This document shows positions 43,052-51,710 of a DNA stretch of 51,710 nucleotides, piece after piece. Both the position numbers and the translations under genes were made by a program. Below the pieces are notes generated by a model that worked only from the letters and a program-made list of their open reading frames with translations, was not told the origin of the DNA and did no database searches. The stretch's first letter is position 1; each line of letters opens with the position of its first letter. Origin of the DNA: an uncultured Bacteroidia bacterium (GTDB lineage: Bacteria > Bacteroidota > Bacteroidia > J057 > CALAJH01); the NCBI GenBank assembly GCA_937922655.1, contig CALAJH010000069.1:1-51710 (forward strand), read 5' to 3'.

Positions 43052-46000
43052 ATGAGAAAAATATTCTCGGTGTCTTGGTTGCTTATCGTTGGCGTTTTGC
43101 TGAGTTGGAGCAATCAAGCGGCGGCACAGGTTGGGGTGGGAACGACGAGCCCGTCGGCCCGTTTCCACATTGCCGGCCAGCCCTTTCCCACTACCAACGG
43201 GGAGGTATTAAAAATTGACAATATGCCCGACGCCCAACAAAGCGTCAACAACGCCGTCATCGTTCGTATGGAGAACGGCGGGGTGCGGCAAATCCGTGGT
43301 ACAGCCGCAGGACAAGCCTTGATTTGGAACGGAGACCGCTGGGTGCTTTCCAATCCTTCGGGCGTGGACGTTGTCGGCGAAGCTCCCGTTACCGTTACCG
43401 GCGGACCGTTTCCATTTCGCGTTGGTTTGGCGACCGGACAAGGCCCCGGATTTTGGTTCTACAACGGTACCTCGTGGCAATGGGTCGCCGATTTGACCGG
43501 CGCTTTCAACCCACTTGCCCCTATCTTTATCGACGGCACCGACATCGGCCTTAGCCCCGGCAACGCCATCGGCGATTTTTATCAATGGGACGGCGACAGT
43601 TGGGAGCTTGGCGGTGGAGGAGCCGTTACCGCGTGGCAGGTTTTGCGTTGGGACGCCGCTAGTCAAAAATGGGTTCCCGGACGTATCACCGGCTCGTGTA
43701 TCTTGAACGTCGGCGTTTCCGGAAACGACCTCGTCGTCGGCTTCAACGTAGGCAACGCGCAAAACGGCTACCTCGTTTACTGGAACGAAAACGCCAATTG
43801 CTGGCAGTTGGGCAGTTTTGAAACTCCCTTTATCGAAAACATCATTAATCAAAAAATTACCAATCACATCACCAACAACTTCAATACCCTTCTGCCCCAG
43901 TGTACGGCGGCCGGACATGTATTGACTTGGAACGGAACGCAATGGGTTTGCGCCGCCTTGCCTCCGTCTGCCGGAACTTTGCCTACTTGTACCGACGGTC
44001 AGATTTTGGTGTACAGCGACAGCGCACAGACGTGGATTTGCCTTTCTCCTTCTCAAGTTCCCGGAGGAGGTTTGCCCACCAACTGTACCAACGGCCAAAT
44101 TTTGGTCTACAATGCTGCTACCGGCGCGTGGGAATGCGGCTCGGTGGAAGTTACGATTAACGTCGATTCGCTTACGCTTACAGCCGACGCTCCCCTTGAA
44201 TTCGTTGCCAATCCTGCCGATACCAGCCTTCGCTTTCGTTTGATACCCTGTCCCGACGGACAAACTTACGTTTGGAACGCTACCGCCGGAGCATGGGAAT
44301 GCCGTACCGCCGTGAATGTTAATATAAATCTCAGCGGCGTCGACTTGGCTGTGACCCCGCCCTTAACTGCCGAAATCATCGTTTCTTCCGAAAACGATAC
44401 GACTTTGGCTTTGGGTTTGCGTAACTGCGCCGAAGGCGAGTTGCTGGCTTTTGTTCAAGGAGCTTGGACGTGCGTCTCGCCCGGCGATGTAAATCTTCCC
44501 GTCTGTACCGAGGGTCAAGTGTTGGTTTATGCGGATACCGATGACGACGGCGTGTTTACTTGGGAGTGCGCCAACCTTCCCGCCGCGCTTCCTACGTGTG
44601 CCGACGGCCAAATCTTGAAATACAACGAGACTACGCAAGCATGGGAATGCGTCAACGACGCCGGACTTACTTCCGTTACCGCCACCTCACCCCTCAACGC
44701 CACGGTAAGCAACAACACCGCCAACGTCGCCATTAACAACGGAGCCGTCAACGGCGACCAAATCATTTGGAACGCCTCGACCAACGCTTGGGAAATTCGT
44801 CAGCCTGCCGCTACCGCATGGCGATTGACGGGTAACGACGCCAATGCCACCGACTTTATTGGTACTTTGAACCCTGTCGCATTTACCGTTCGTTCCAACA
44901 ACGTCGAGCGCATGCGCGTCAATCCGAATGGTCAGGTGCAGGTAAACTACAACCAAAACATTGTTTCGACGACGGGCGTAACGCAAGGTTCGGACGACGT
45001 GCTGCAAGTCCTTTCCGCCGTTTTCCCCAACAACGCCACCTTCACCAACAACGCCATTCACGGCCGTGGCGGTAGTAAAAACTCCGTCGGTATTTTGGGT
45101 ACGAACGCCAACGCCGCCGGTACGGGTATCGTCGGTATTGGCAACGGTATTCCGTTTTATGGCATCGACGGTCAACCGATTTTTGCGACGGGCTTCGTAT
45201 CGCAAGGTGCGGGCGTGGTTGGTTTGGGTAGCTACACGGGGGTAAAAGGTTTGGCGCTGGCGACGACGGGCGGGGTGGAATCGTTCGGGGTTTACGGTGA
45301 ATCCCGGAGCGAGCTCGACGGCGCCGTTGGCGTATTCGGCGACGCTTCCAGCCCCAACGCTACGATTTCTTACGGGGTCGTGGGGGTTACCTCTGCAGAA
45401 AACTCCGGTTCGTCCACCGTTTCGATTGGCGAAGCGATTTATGCGGCCGGCGTTTTGGGTCAATCTTACGGTCTCAATGCATTGAACTATGGCGTTATCG
45501 GTGAAACGTACAGCCGTATCGGCAACGCCGCCGGCGTGTTGGGCGTTTCCGATATCGACCCTTCGGGACCGCAATACGGCGTTGTCGGCCAAACGTACAG
45601 CGCGTATGAAAGTGCGGCGGGCGTTTACGGTGATGCAAGCGTGAACAACGGCCTTTCCTTTGGGGTGTTCGGTCAAACGCGCAGTGGTTCCGACGGCGCC
45701 GCAGGCGTTTACGGCTACGGATACAACGTCGCCGGGGTAACCTACGGCGTGTTGGGTTCGACGTACAGTCAAACCGACGGCGCCGCCGGCGTGGCGGGTA
45801 TATTGAACGGCCCGAGTTCGGCGGGTTCTCGTTCGTTCGCCGTTAAAGCGCAAAATCTTCGCTCGGGTGCGGGTATAAACGTCGGTTTGATGGCTCATGC
45901 CGCCGGCGGCGCCGAAAACTACGCCATTTGGTCGAACGGCAACGTCTGGTCCAACGGCACGGTGGGCGGCTCGCTCAAAACCTTCCGCATCGACCACCCC

Positions 46001-46480
46001 CTCGACCCCGCCAACAAATATCTTGTACACGCCTCCATCGAATCCAACGAAGCCGTCAACGTCTACACGGGCAACGTTACCACCGACGCCAATGGTTTGG
46101 CCACCGTCGTCCTTCCCGAGTATGTAGAAGCGATAAACAAAGATTTTCGCTATCAGCTGACGGTCATCGGCCGCTTTGCCAATGCCATCGTCAAAGAAAA
46201 AGTGGCCGCCGGTAAATTCGTCATCCAAACCGACCAACCGAACGTGGAAGTGAGCTGGTCGCTTACGGGGATTCGCAACGACAAATACATGCAAGCGTTC
46301 CCGATGTCGGCCGAACAAGACAAAGGCGCTTTGCGCGGAAAATATATCCACCCCGAACTTTTCGGCCAACCCGTCGAAAGCGGCGTGATGTACCAACCGC
46401 AGCCCGTTATGCCCGAAGGCGGCGTGGACTTCAAATACACCCCCGCCCGTAAGGTATTCAAAAACCGTTCGGAAAAGTAA
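43052..46480 (+). CDS. Large adhesin-like repeat protein with conserved C-terminal domain
   Basis: This 1142-residue secreted protein has a signal peptide (to 26, NQAAAQ). Residues about 80-585 hold about 13 repeats of a short motif like GQxLxWNxxxxxWxC (GQILVYNAATGAWEC, GHVLTWNGTQWVC). A glycine-rich beta-helix-like array follows (about 730-930) with units such as AAGVYG, YGVVGQTYS and SFGVFGQTRS. From about 973 comes a domain starting TFRIDHPLDPANKYLVHA and containing FRYQLTVIG and VSWSLTGIR, which recurs at the C-terminus of many large environmental bacterial surface proteins. A second ATG at 43025 would add a non-signal stretch. No type-B T9SS motif is seen at its end. It may bind surfaces or sugars. 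Confidence 0.75.
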   Translation: MRKIFSVSWLLIVGVLLSWSNQAAAQVGVGTTSPSARFHIAGQPFPTTNGEVLKIDNMPDAQQSVNNAVIVRMENGGVRQIRGTAAGQALIWNGDRWVLSNPSGVDVVGEAPVTVTGGPFPFRVGLATGQGPGFWFYNGTSWQWVADLTGAFNPLAPIFIDGTDIGLSPGNAIGDFYQWDGDSWELGGGGAVTAWQVLRWDAASQKWVPGRITGSCILNVGVSGNDLVVGFNVGNAQNGYLVYWNENANCWQLGSFETPFIENIINQKITNHITNNFNTLLPQCTAAGHVLTWNGTQWVCAALPPSAGTLPTCTDGQILVYSDSAQTWICLSPSQVPGGGLPTNCTNGQILVYNAATGAWECGSVEVTINVDSLTLTADAPLEFVANPADTSLRFRLIPCPDGQTYVWNATAGAWECRTAVNVNINLSGVDLAVTPPLTAEIIVSSENDTTLALGLRNCAEGELLAFVQGAWTCVSPGDVNLPVCTEGQVLVYADTDDDGVFTWECANLPAALPTCADGQILKYNETTQAWECVNDAGLTSVTATSPLNATVSNNTANVAINNGAVNGDQIIWNASTNAWEIRQPAATAWRLTGNDANATDFIGTLNPVAFTVRSNNVERMRVNPNGQVQVNYNQNIVSTTGVTQGSDDVLQVLSAVFPNNATFTNNAIHGRGGSKNSVGILGTNANAAGTGIVGIGNGIPFYGIDGQPIFATGFVSQGAGVVGLGSYTGVKGLALATTGGVESFGVYGESRSELDGAVGVFGDASSPNATISYGVVGVTSAENSGSSTVSIGEAIYAAGVLGQSYGLNALNYGVIGETYSRIGNAAGVLGVSDIDPSGPQYGVVGQTYSAYESAAGVYGDASVNNGLSFGVFGQTRSGSDGAAGVYGYGYNVAGVTYGVLGSTYSQTDGAAGVAGILNGPSSAGSRSFAVKAQNLRSGAGINVGLMAHAAGGAENYAIWSNGNVWSNGTVGGSLKTFRIDHPLDPANKYLVHASIESNEAVNVYTGNVTTDANGLATVVLPEYVEAINKDFRYQLTVIGRFANAIVKEKVAAGKFVIQTDQPNVEVSWSLTGIRNDKYMQAFPMSAEQDKGALRGKYIHPELFGQPVESGVMYQPQPVMPEGGVDFKYTPARKVFKNRSEK

Positions 46481-46513
46481 GCACGCTCAAAATTATTGAC
46501 AGGGGACGAAACG

Positions 46514-46544
46514 ACGGGAAGGCCAACGCCTTCCCGTTCCCTTT
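46514..46544 (+). terminator. Terminator hairpin after the adhesin gene
   Basis: ACGGGAAGGC (46514-46523) and GCCTTCCCGT (46528-46537) form a perfect 10-bp stem with the tetraloop CAAC. The tail (TCCCTTTAAA) has few T, so termination may be partial or assisted. Confidence 0.6.
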
Positions 46545-46552
46545 AAAAACGC

Positions 46553-46560
46553 TAACTTTG
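46553..46560 (+). promoter_or_regulatory. -7 element of guaA (TAACTTTG)
   Basis: An exact TAnnTTTG match ending 5 nt before the guaA ATG. The -33 zone falls inside the right arm of the upstream hairpin. Confidence 0.45.
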
Positions 46561-46565
46561 CCGGT

Positions 46566-48080
46566 ATGAACAAAGCGCTTATCGTAGATTTTGGTTCGCA
46601 ATATACGCAGTTGATAGCGCGACGGATACGCGAGGCGGGGGTGTATGCGGAAATCGTCCCTTGTACGCGTGTGCCCGCCCTTGACGAGCAGACGCTCGGG
46701 GTGGTGCTTTCGGGCAGTCCCTTCGGCGTGAACGACGACAAGGCGCCCGACTACGAATTTTCCGCCCGCGTACCGACTTTGGCCATATGTTACGGGGCGC
46801 AATTGGCGGCGAAAAAGCTGGGAGGGTGCGTCGAATCTTCGGACAAGCGTGAATACGGTCGGGCGGCTTTGATACTCGAAAATCCGTCTCCGTTGTTCGA
46901 CGGCGTAAACGACGGCGCCACGGTATGGATGAGTCACGGCGACGCCGTTTCCAAAATTCCTCCCGGCGCCCGGCTTACCGCCCGTACCGATTCCATTCCC
47001 GTCGCCGCTTTCGACGTCCCCGAAAAAAACATCTTCGCCGTCCAGTTTCATCCCGAGGTTTTTCATTCCGAATGCGGCCCGCAAATTCTCCACAACTTTT
47101 TGTACAACGTCTGCGGCGCCACCGGGGGCTGGACGGCGCAAGCGTTTATAGAAAGCGCTGTGGCCGACGTTCGGGCGCAAGTTGGTGAACGGGGCCGCGT
47201 GGTTTGCGCCCTTTCGGGCGGCGTCGATTCGACCGTCGCCGCCGCCTTGGTTCACCGTGCCGTCGGAGAGCGTCTCGTTTGTGTTTTTATCGACAACGGC
47301 CTTTTGCGCAAGGACGAGTTCGTCTCGGTGCAGGAACAGTATCGTTGTTTGGGGTTGAATTTGACGGCGGTGGACGCAACGGACGAATTTTTGTCGGCCT
47401 TGGACGGCGTAGCCGACCCCGAAACCAAACGCAAAATCATCGGTGCGAAGTTTATCGACGTTTTTGAACGCGAAGCCCGTAAAATTGACGCCGATTTTTT
47501 GGTGCAAGGCACGATTTATCCCGATGTAATCGAAAGCGTGTCGGTGGCGGGGCCGTCGGCAACGATAAAATCCCATCACAACGTCGGCGGCCTTCCCGAA
47601 AAAATGCGCATGAAGGTCGTCGAACCCTTGCGCTATTTGTTTAAAGACGAGGTGCGTCGCGTAGGAGCGGCGCTGGAGTTGCCGGCCGAACTCTTAGGGC
47701 GCCATCCCTTCCCCGGCCCCGGCTTGGCCATACGCATCATCGGCGCGGTAACCCGCCCCGGACTCGAAACCCTTCGCGCCGCCGACCATATTTTTATTTC
47801 CGAACTCAAATCCTCGGGTGAATACGACAAGGTATGGCAGGCGTTTTGCGTGCTGACCCCCGTTCGTTCCGTTGGCGTCATGGGCGACGAACGCACCTAC
47901 GAAAATACGCTCGTCCTTCGTGCCGTAACCTCCACCGACGGCATGACCGCCGATTGGGCTCCTCTTCCTTATCCGCTCTTGGCCAAAGTTTCCAATCGTA
48001 TCATCAACGAAGTCAAGGGTATCAATCGCGTGGTTTACGACGTTTCGTCCAAACCGCCCGCCACCATCGAATGGGAATAA
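46566..48080 (+). CDS. guaA: GMP synthase (glutamine-hydrolysing)
   Basis: GuaA converts XMP to GMP with glutamine and ATP. The 504-residue protein joins a class I glutamine amidotransferase (ICYGAQL with catalytic C75, and the FHPEVFHSE histidine/glutamate motif) to an ATP-pyrophosphatase domain (SGGVDSTVAAAL, about 216) and a dimerisation domain ending in the canonical KPPATIEWE. Length is normal. The very short distance to the -7 motif suggests a leaderless messenger. It is convergent with dxs. Confidence 0.96.
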   Translation: MNKALIVDFGSQYTQLIARRIREAGVYAEIVPCTRVPALDEQTLGVVLSGSPFGVNDDKAPDYEFSARVPTLAICYGAQLAAKKLGGCVESSDKREYGRAALILENPSPLFDGVNDGATVWMSHGDAVSKIPPGARLTARTDSIPVAAFDVPEKNIFAVQFHPEVFHSECGPQILHNFLYNVCGATGGWTAQAFIESAVADVRAQVGERGRVVCALSGGVDSTVAAALVHRAVGERLVCVFIDNGLLRKDEFVSVQEQYRCLGLNLTAVDATDEFLSALDGVADPETKRKIIGAKFIDVFEREARKIDADFLVQGTIYPDVIESVSVAGPSATIKSHHNVGGLPEKMRMKVVEPLRYLFKDEVRRVGAALELPAELLGRHPFPGPGLAIRIIGAVTRPGLETLRAADHIFISELKSSGEYDKVWQAFCVLTPVRSVGVMGDERTYENTLVLRAVTSTDGMTADWAPLPYPLLAKVSNRIINEVKGINRVVYDVSSKPPATIEWE

Positions 48081-48171
48081 CAACGGATGATTTTCCGTAG
48101 TCGAACATACGCTCAATGAAAAGCGGCTTTATACCGGCGCTTCTTTTGCCGTCGCTTCGGCCAAGCGAGGT

Positions 48172-50088
48172 TTAGGGGCGGCTCAACACCGTTTGGATTT
48201 CAAAGAGGGCCTCGACGGCGGCGATAAGCGCGCTTAATCCATAGCCGCATTCGTCGTAAAGCTCTTCCTGCGTGCCGTGGTGGACGACACGGTCGGGAAT
48301 GCCCAAGCGTTTGACCGTTGCACGATAGCCGTGTTCGGCCATGAACTCCAAAATCGCACTGCCGAATCCCCCCGTCAAACATCCGTCCTCCAAAGTAACG
48401 ATACGGTCGTAACGAGCGAAAACCTCGTGCAAGAGTTCTTCGTCCAACGGCTTGACAAAACGCATATCGTAATGGGCGGGAAAAAATCCGCGTGCGTTCC
48501 ATGTTTTTTGGGCCTTGACGACCGTATTGCCCGCATGACCATAGGATAGGACGGCGACCGTTTCGCCGTCGGATATTTTTCGTCCTTTTCCGACGGTCAA
48601 AAGTTCGAAGGGGGTGCGCCACTCGACTTTTACGCCGTTGCCGCGCGGGTAGCGAATAACGAAGGGATGAACGTTGGAGTCGTGGGCGGCGGTGTACATC
48701 AACGACCGCAGTTCGGATTCGTCCATCGGCGCGGAAACGACGAGGTTGGGAATAATGCGCATGAAGGCGATGTCGAAAGCGCCGTGGTGGGTGGCGCCGT
48801 CGGCGCCGACAAGCCCGCCCCGGTCCAAACAAAATATGACTTTGAGGTCTTGAATGGCGACGTCGTGAATGACCTGGTCGTAGCCCCGTTGAATGAACGT
48901 CGAATAAATGTTGCAGAAGGGAATCATGCCCTGCGTGGCCATGCCCGCCGAAAAGGTAACGGCGTGCTGTTCGGCGATGCCGACGTCGAAACAGCGCTCG
49001 GGCATGAGTTTGCTCATTTTGACCAAGCCGGAACCCGAAAGCATGGCCGGCGTTACGGCCACGATGCGTTCGTCGCTTTGGGCCAATTCGATGACCGTTT
49101 CGCCGAAAACGTCTTGGTATTTGGGCGGGGACGGGGCGGCGGTTTTGATTCCGATGGGCAAACCCGTGGCGGGGTCGAAGTTGAAGGCCGGCGCGTGCCA
49201 TTTGGTTTGGTCGGCTTCGGCGGGTGCAAAGCCTTTGCCCTTGACGGTTTTGATGTGTAAAAGACGCGGCCCCCGAATTTCCTTCAAGTCCCGAAGGATG
49301 CGTACGAGGTGGTTGACGTCGTGGCCGTCGATGGGTCCGAAATAACGAAAGCCCAATGCCTCGAACAAAGCCCCCGGAGAAAAAAGCGCGTTCGAAATCA
49401 TGTCCTCGAAACGGGCGGCGTACTGTCGGGCGGCGTTGCCGATGTGCGGGAGTCGTCCCAAAAGTCCCCAAAGCCGGTCGCGAAACTTGTTGTACGTCCG
49501 AGACGAAGTAATGTCCACCAAATATTCCATCAACGCGCCGACGTTCGAGTCGATGGACATGCAGTTGTCGTTGAGGATGTAGAGCACGTCGGCTTTGGCG
49601 AAACCCGCGTGGTTGAGGGCTTCGAAAGCCATACCGCCGGTGAGGGCGCCGTCGCCGATGACGGCCACCACGTTTTTGTTCAAGTTTAGGCGTTTGCACG
49701 CCACGCTCATACCTAGGGCCGCCGAAAGCGACGTCGAAGAGTGCCCCACCCCGAAAGTATCGTATTCCGATTCGGAGCGCTTGGGAAAGCCGCTAATCCC
49801 TTTATAGAGGCGGTTGGTGTGGAAGCGCTCCCGACGGCCCGTAATCAGTTTATGACCGTAGGCTTGATGACCCACGTCCCAAACCAAAAGGTCGTTGGGC
49901 GTATCGAATACGTAATGCAGGGCGGCCGTCAATTCCACTACGCCCAAACTCGCCGCAAAATGGCCCCCGTGAACCGAACAGTGCGTAATAATATATTGGC
50001 GAAGCTCCTCGCAAAATTCGTACAGCGATTCTTCGGGAACGGCGCGAAGATCCGACGGATAATGGACTCTTTCCAGCCAAGCGCTCAT
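48172..50088 (-). CDS. dxs: 1-deoxy-D-xylulose-5-phosphate synthase
   Basis: DXS condenses pyruvate and glyceraldehyde 3-phosphate with thiamine diphosphate, opening the MEP route to isoprenoids. The 638-residue protein has DVGHQAY (71-77), GHSSTS (115-120), the thiamine motif GDGALTGGMAFEALNHAG (145-162) with NDN after it, and the C-terminal DRGGLVGADGATHHGAFD and PRGNG segments. The length is typical. The ATG at 50088 gives a normal start. A DnaA-box-like palindrome lies upstream at 50156-50172. Confidence 0.96.
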   Translation of the reverse strand: MSAWLERVHYPSDLRAVPEESLYEFCEELRQYIITHCSVHGGHFAASLGVVELTAALHYVFDTPNDLLVWDVGHQAYGHKLITGRRERFHTNRLYKGISGFPKRSESEYDTFGVGHSSTSLSAALGMSVACKRLNLNKNVVAVIGDGALTGGMAFEALNHAGFAKADVLYILNDNCMSIDSNVGALMEYLVDITSSRTYNKFRDRLWGLLGRLPHIGNAARQYAARFEDMISNALFSPGALFEALGFRYFGPIDGHDVNHLVRILRDLKEIRGPRLLHIKTVKGKGFAPAEADQTKWHAPAFNFDPATGLPIGIKTAAPSPPKYQDVFGETVIELAQSDERIVAVTPAMLSGSGLVKMSKLMPERCFDVGIAEQHAVTFSAGMATQGMIPFCNIYSTFIQRGYDQVIHDVAIQDLKVIFCLDRGGLVGADGATHHGAFDIAFMRIIPNLVVSAPMDESELRSLMYTAAHDSNVHPFVIRYPRGNGVKVEWRTPFELLTVGKGRKISDGETVAVLSYGHAGNTVVKAQKTWNARGFFPAHYDMRFVKPLDEELLHEVFARYDRIVTLEDGCLTGGFGSAILEFMAEHGYRATVKRLGIPDRVVHHGTQEELYDECGYGLSALIAAVEALFEIQTVLSRP

Positions 50089-50155
50089 GTTTTTGTTTGA
50101 AAAAATGGACGTAAATTTACCAAAATAACGCCGTAATTAAACAAGAGGTTGGAAT

Positions 50156-50172
50156 TGTGGATAACTTTATCC
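50156..50172. promoter_or_regulatory. DnaA-box match within a 14-bp palindrome upstream of dxs
   Basis: TGTGGATAA (50156-50164) is the exact complement of the DnaA box TTATCCACA. It overlaps the palindrome GGATAA-CT-TTATCC (50159-50172). A single box does not make an origin; it may be a DnaA-controlled operator or chance. Confidence 0.3.
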
Positions 50173-50305
50173 GTCGCGTTGCGCGGGCGAATTCGGTATG
50201 GAGTTTTCAAACATTTGTCCGGAAGGCGCCCACGTTCGGTCCTCGTCTTCGCCGTCAACGACAACATCGGTCCGGTTTCACGCCGTCCGAGCTTGCCGCC
50301 CGGCT

Positions 50306-51235
50306 TTATACCAACAAAGCAATGGCGGTGATGGCCGCCGCCACGCCCGTCCAAGCGTAAATCGAACGTTTTTCGCCGTAAACGACGGCGCCTACGCCCG
50401 TCAGCAAAACAAGCAAACCGACGTTCATGAGCGGAAAGGCGACGGCCGCTTCGTAAGCGTCCAGCGCTTTGAGCAGCGTGAAGATGGAAAAAAAATTGAC
50501 GACCCCCAAAACAATCCCGGCAAGCGTCGCCGTACGCGTCAGGCCCATTCGGCGCATCGGCGGCAACTCCCTGCGGCCCGTCGCCAGTTTGGACGCCAAT
50601 AGGGACGCGCCGCATACGCCCGCCGTACAAAATATCAAAAACAAAAACGCGGCAATGGGCAAATGTTTTTCGTAATACACCTGAAAAAACTTAAAAGCGG
50701 TGTCGCTGGCGCCCGAACCCAAAAATATCACCGCGCCGATAAACAGCGCCGTCGCCGCCGAAACCGAACTCTTTTGTTGGCCCGAAAAATGGTCGACGTG
50801 CAAGAGCGCTATCGCCGGCGGTACCAACGCCAAACCTATCCATTGCCGCGTTGCTATCGTCTCGTTCAAATAAAAATAGGCGACGGCCACGGGTATGATG
50901 ACCGAAACCTTTGAAATCATGCCCGTATACCCGACGCCCATTTTGTCGGCGCCCATGCCGATAACCGTGAAAACGGAGATAAACAAAACGCCCAAGCCAA
51001 AACCAAGCATCAAACCGGCTTCGGGGGCGGCGTTGAGCGTGCTCCACAGGTTCGGGGTCAGGGCCGCGCCCAAGAACGTACACACCCAGTAATTGACGGC
51101 AATGACGGGCAATAGGCCGAAGCCCCGACGGCCCGTTTCGCGAAGCAGTATGACCACCCCCGCGTTCATGAGTATATTGAGCAGTACGTAAAGCACGCGT
51201 ATCGAATATGCGCAAAAATCGGTAAAAATTTTCAT
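50306..51235 (-). CDS. EamA/DMT-superfamily transporter
   Basis: A 309-residue inner-membrane protein with about ten hydrophobic helices in two halves, as in EamA (drug/metabolite) exporters. Helices include YVLLNILMNAGVVILL, GFGLGVLFISVFTVIGM and the final VAAAITAIALLV; the inner loops KMGVGYTGMISK and ALDAYEAAVAFPLMN resemble the EamA pairs. The substrate is unknown. The ATG at 51235 opens with a short cytoplasmic stretch. dxs lies downstream on the same strand. Confidence 0.8.
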   Translation of the reverse strand: MKIFTDFCAYSIRVLYVLLNILMNAGVVILLRETGRRGFGLLPVIAVNYWVCTFLGAALTPNLWSTLNAAPEAGLMLGFGLGVLFISVFTVIGMGADKMGVGYTGMISKVSVIIPVAVAYFYLNETIATRQWIGLALVPPAIALLHVDHFSGQQKSSVSAATALFIGAVIFLGSGASDTAFKFFQVYYEKHLPIAAFLFLIFCTAGVCGASLLASKLATGRRELPPMRRMGLTRTATLAGIVLGVVNFFSIFTLLKALDAYEAAVAFPLMNVGLLVLLTGVGAVVYGEKRSIYAWTGVAAAITAIALLV

Positions 51236-51382
51236 CCCCTACGCAGGCCGACGACGACTTTTTTCTCCTTGGGCGAATCGCCGGGGTTGGCGCACGTTTT
51301 TGCGGGAGAAGGTTCGTCCGCACGCGGGCAAACAATTTTCGGCAAGCGCCTCGTCGTTCGTTTTTTCCCGATTTTCGCTTTG

Positions 51383-51710
51383 TCAAGGGGGCGGGAAAAT
51401 ATGTTTGGACGGGCCGTCGTCAAGGGTTGGGTTCGTTGCAAGCGAATCGCCGGGGGGAGGGTCGGAAGGGAGGGAAACCGAATCCTTGTTTTGCGCCTCG
51501 TTGTTTTGCGCCGCGGCTCTTTTGGCGGCGTGGGCGGCTTTGATTTCCATGACCTCGATGGTCGTTTGACCGAAAAGCCCGCGTTTTTTGTAGGGCAAAT
51601 CCAAATCCCTTATCCACGCCTCGACTTGCTTCAAAGGAACGGGTGCGTTGGGGTTGGGGCCGCGTTCGGGTTTGTCGGGGCCGTATTTGAGTTTGATGAG
51701 CCAACGGGCC
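51383..51710 (-). CDS. Unknown protein, 5' part beyond the window edge
   Basis: The reverse strand is open from the window edge to the stop at 51383, so the start is missing. The visible 108 residues begin ARWLIKLKYG, contain the regular stretch QVEAWIRDLDLPYKKRG and end in a low-complexity Ala/Gln/Asn-rich and Pro-rich tail. I do not recognise it. It is followed by the EamA gene on the same strand after about 150 bp. Confidence 0.55.
   Translation of the reverse strand, partial: ARWLIKLKYGPDKPERGPNPNAPVPLKQVEAWIRDLDLPYKKRGLFGQTTIEVMEIKAAHAAKRAAAQNNEAQNKDSVSLPSDPPPGDSLATNPTLDDGPSKHIFPPP

Noticed and set aside
44687-46396. A 569-codon minus-strand frame opposite the adhesin
   Set aside because: It is the shadow of the repeat array and has no recognisable domain.

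Overview
The window looks like a chromosome segment of a member of the Bacteroidota, probably from the Saprospiria/Chitinophagia side of the phylum; the exact lineage is inference. Supporting signs are a type IX secretion (T9SS) type-B sorting domain at 40967-42970, a DUF5686-type outer-membrane protein at 29907-32519, many small lipoproteins and beta-barrels, Bacteroidota-style -7 promoter elements (TAnnTTTG), few Shine-Dalgarno sequences, and a GC-rich third codon position throughout. No insertion sequence, integrase or CRISPR array was seen.

Layout. 1-1500: a truncated SBBP-repeat surface protein (minus). 1884-8209: ABC-F ATPase, a PAS/SpoIIE-like regulator whose phosphatase residues are lost, the site-2 protease RseP, a single-domain response regulator and DeoC. 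8310-10568: an ABC exporter of a Bacteroidota family with a degenerate ATPase. 10746-16504: two phage hallmark genes, an apparently intact terminase large subunit and a putative major-capsid-like protein with two small upstream genes, separated by an ordinary CBS/CorC-family membrane protein and an outer-membrane barrel. 16771-22801: a tight smc-murG-murC unit. 22854-26126: a lipoprotein, a 618-bp non-coding stretch that may encode an RNA, and a PcrA/UvrD helicase. 26478-29443: pyruvate dehydrogenase E1 alpha, an Rpn-like nuclease-fold protein with a 24-bp tandem repeat, a CAT-anticodon tRNA and a small orphan gene. 29546-36238: AhpD-like protein, DUF5686 protein, RsfS with an unknown partner, 2Fe-2S ferredoxin, a possible HolD-like protein, a RidA-family protein and an orphan. 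36336-46480: pdhC, polysaccharide export lipoprotein, a Wzc-like tyrosine kinase with 14 Gly-Tyr repeats, a T9SS cargo protein and a large adhesin-like repeat protein, all on the plus strand. 46566-51710: guaA, dxs, an EamA transporter and a truncated unknown gene.

Functionally the window mixes housekeeping (guaA, dxs, deoC, pdhA/pdhC, smc, murG/murC, pcrA, rsfS, fdx) with envelope and surface functions (RseP, export/kinase pair, T9SS cargo, adhesin, SBBP protein, barrels). The most unusual part is 10.7-16.7 kb: phage packaging and capsid-like genes sit among chromosomal genes without a visible portal, protease, tail or integrase. The corC-like gene and smc, at the two ends of the 12.05-16.72 kb interval, share an exact 16-bp upstream box that lines up as an extended -33 promoter element.

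Promoter calls rest on eye-read matches to TAnnTTTG. One exact match lies 3 nt before the tRNA, which suggests transcription starts just after the motif and that guaA, rsfS and the gene at 34870 may be leaderless. Residue numbers inside large proteins are approximate where marked 'about'.
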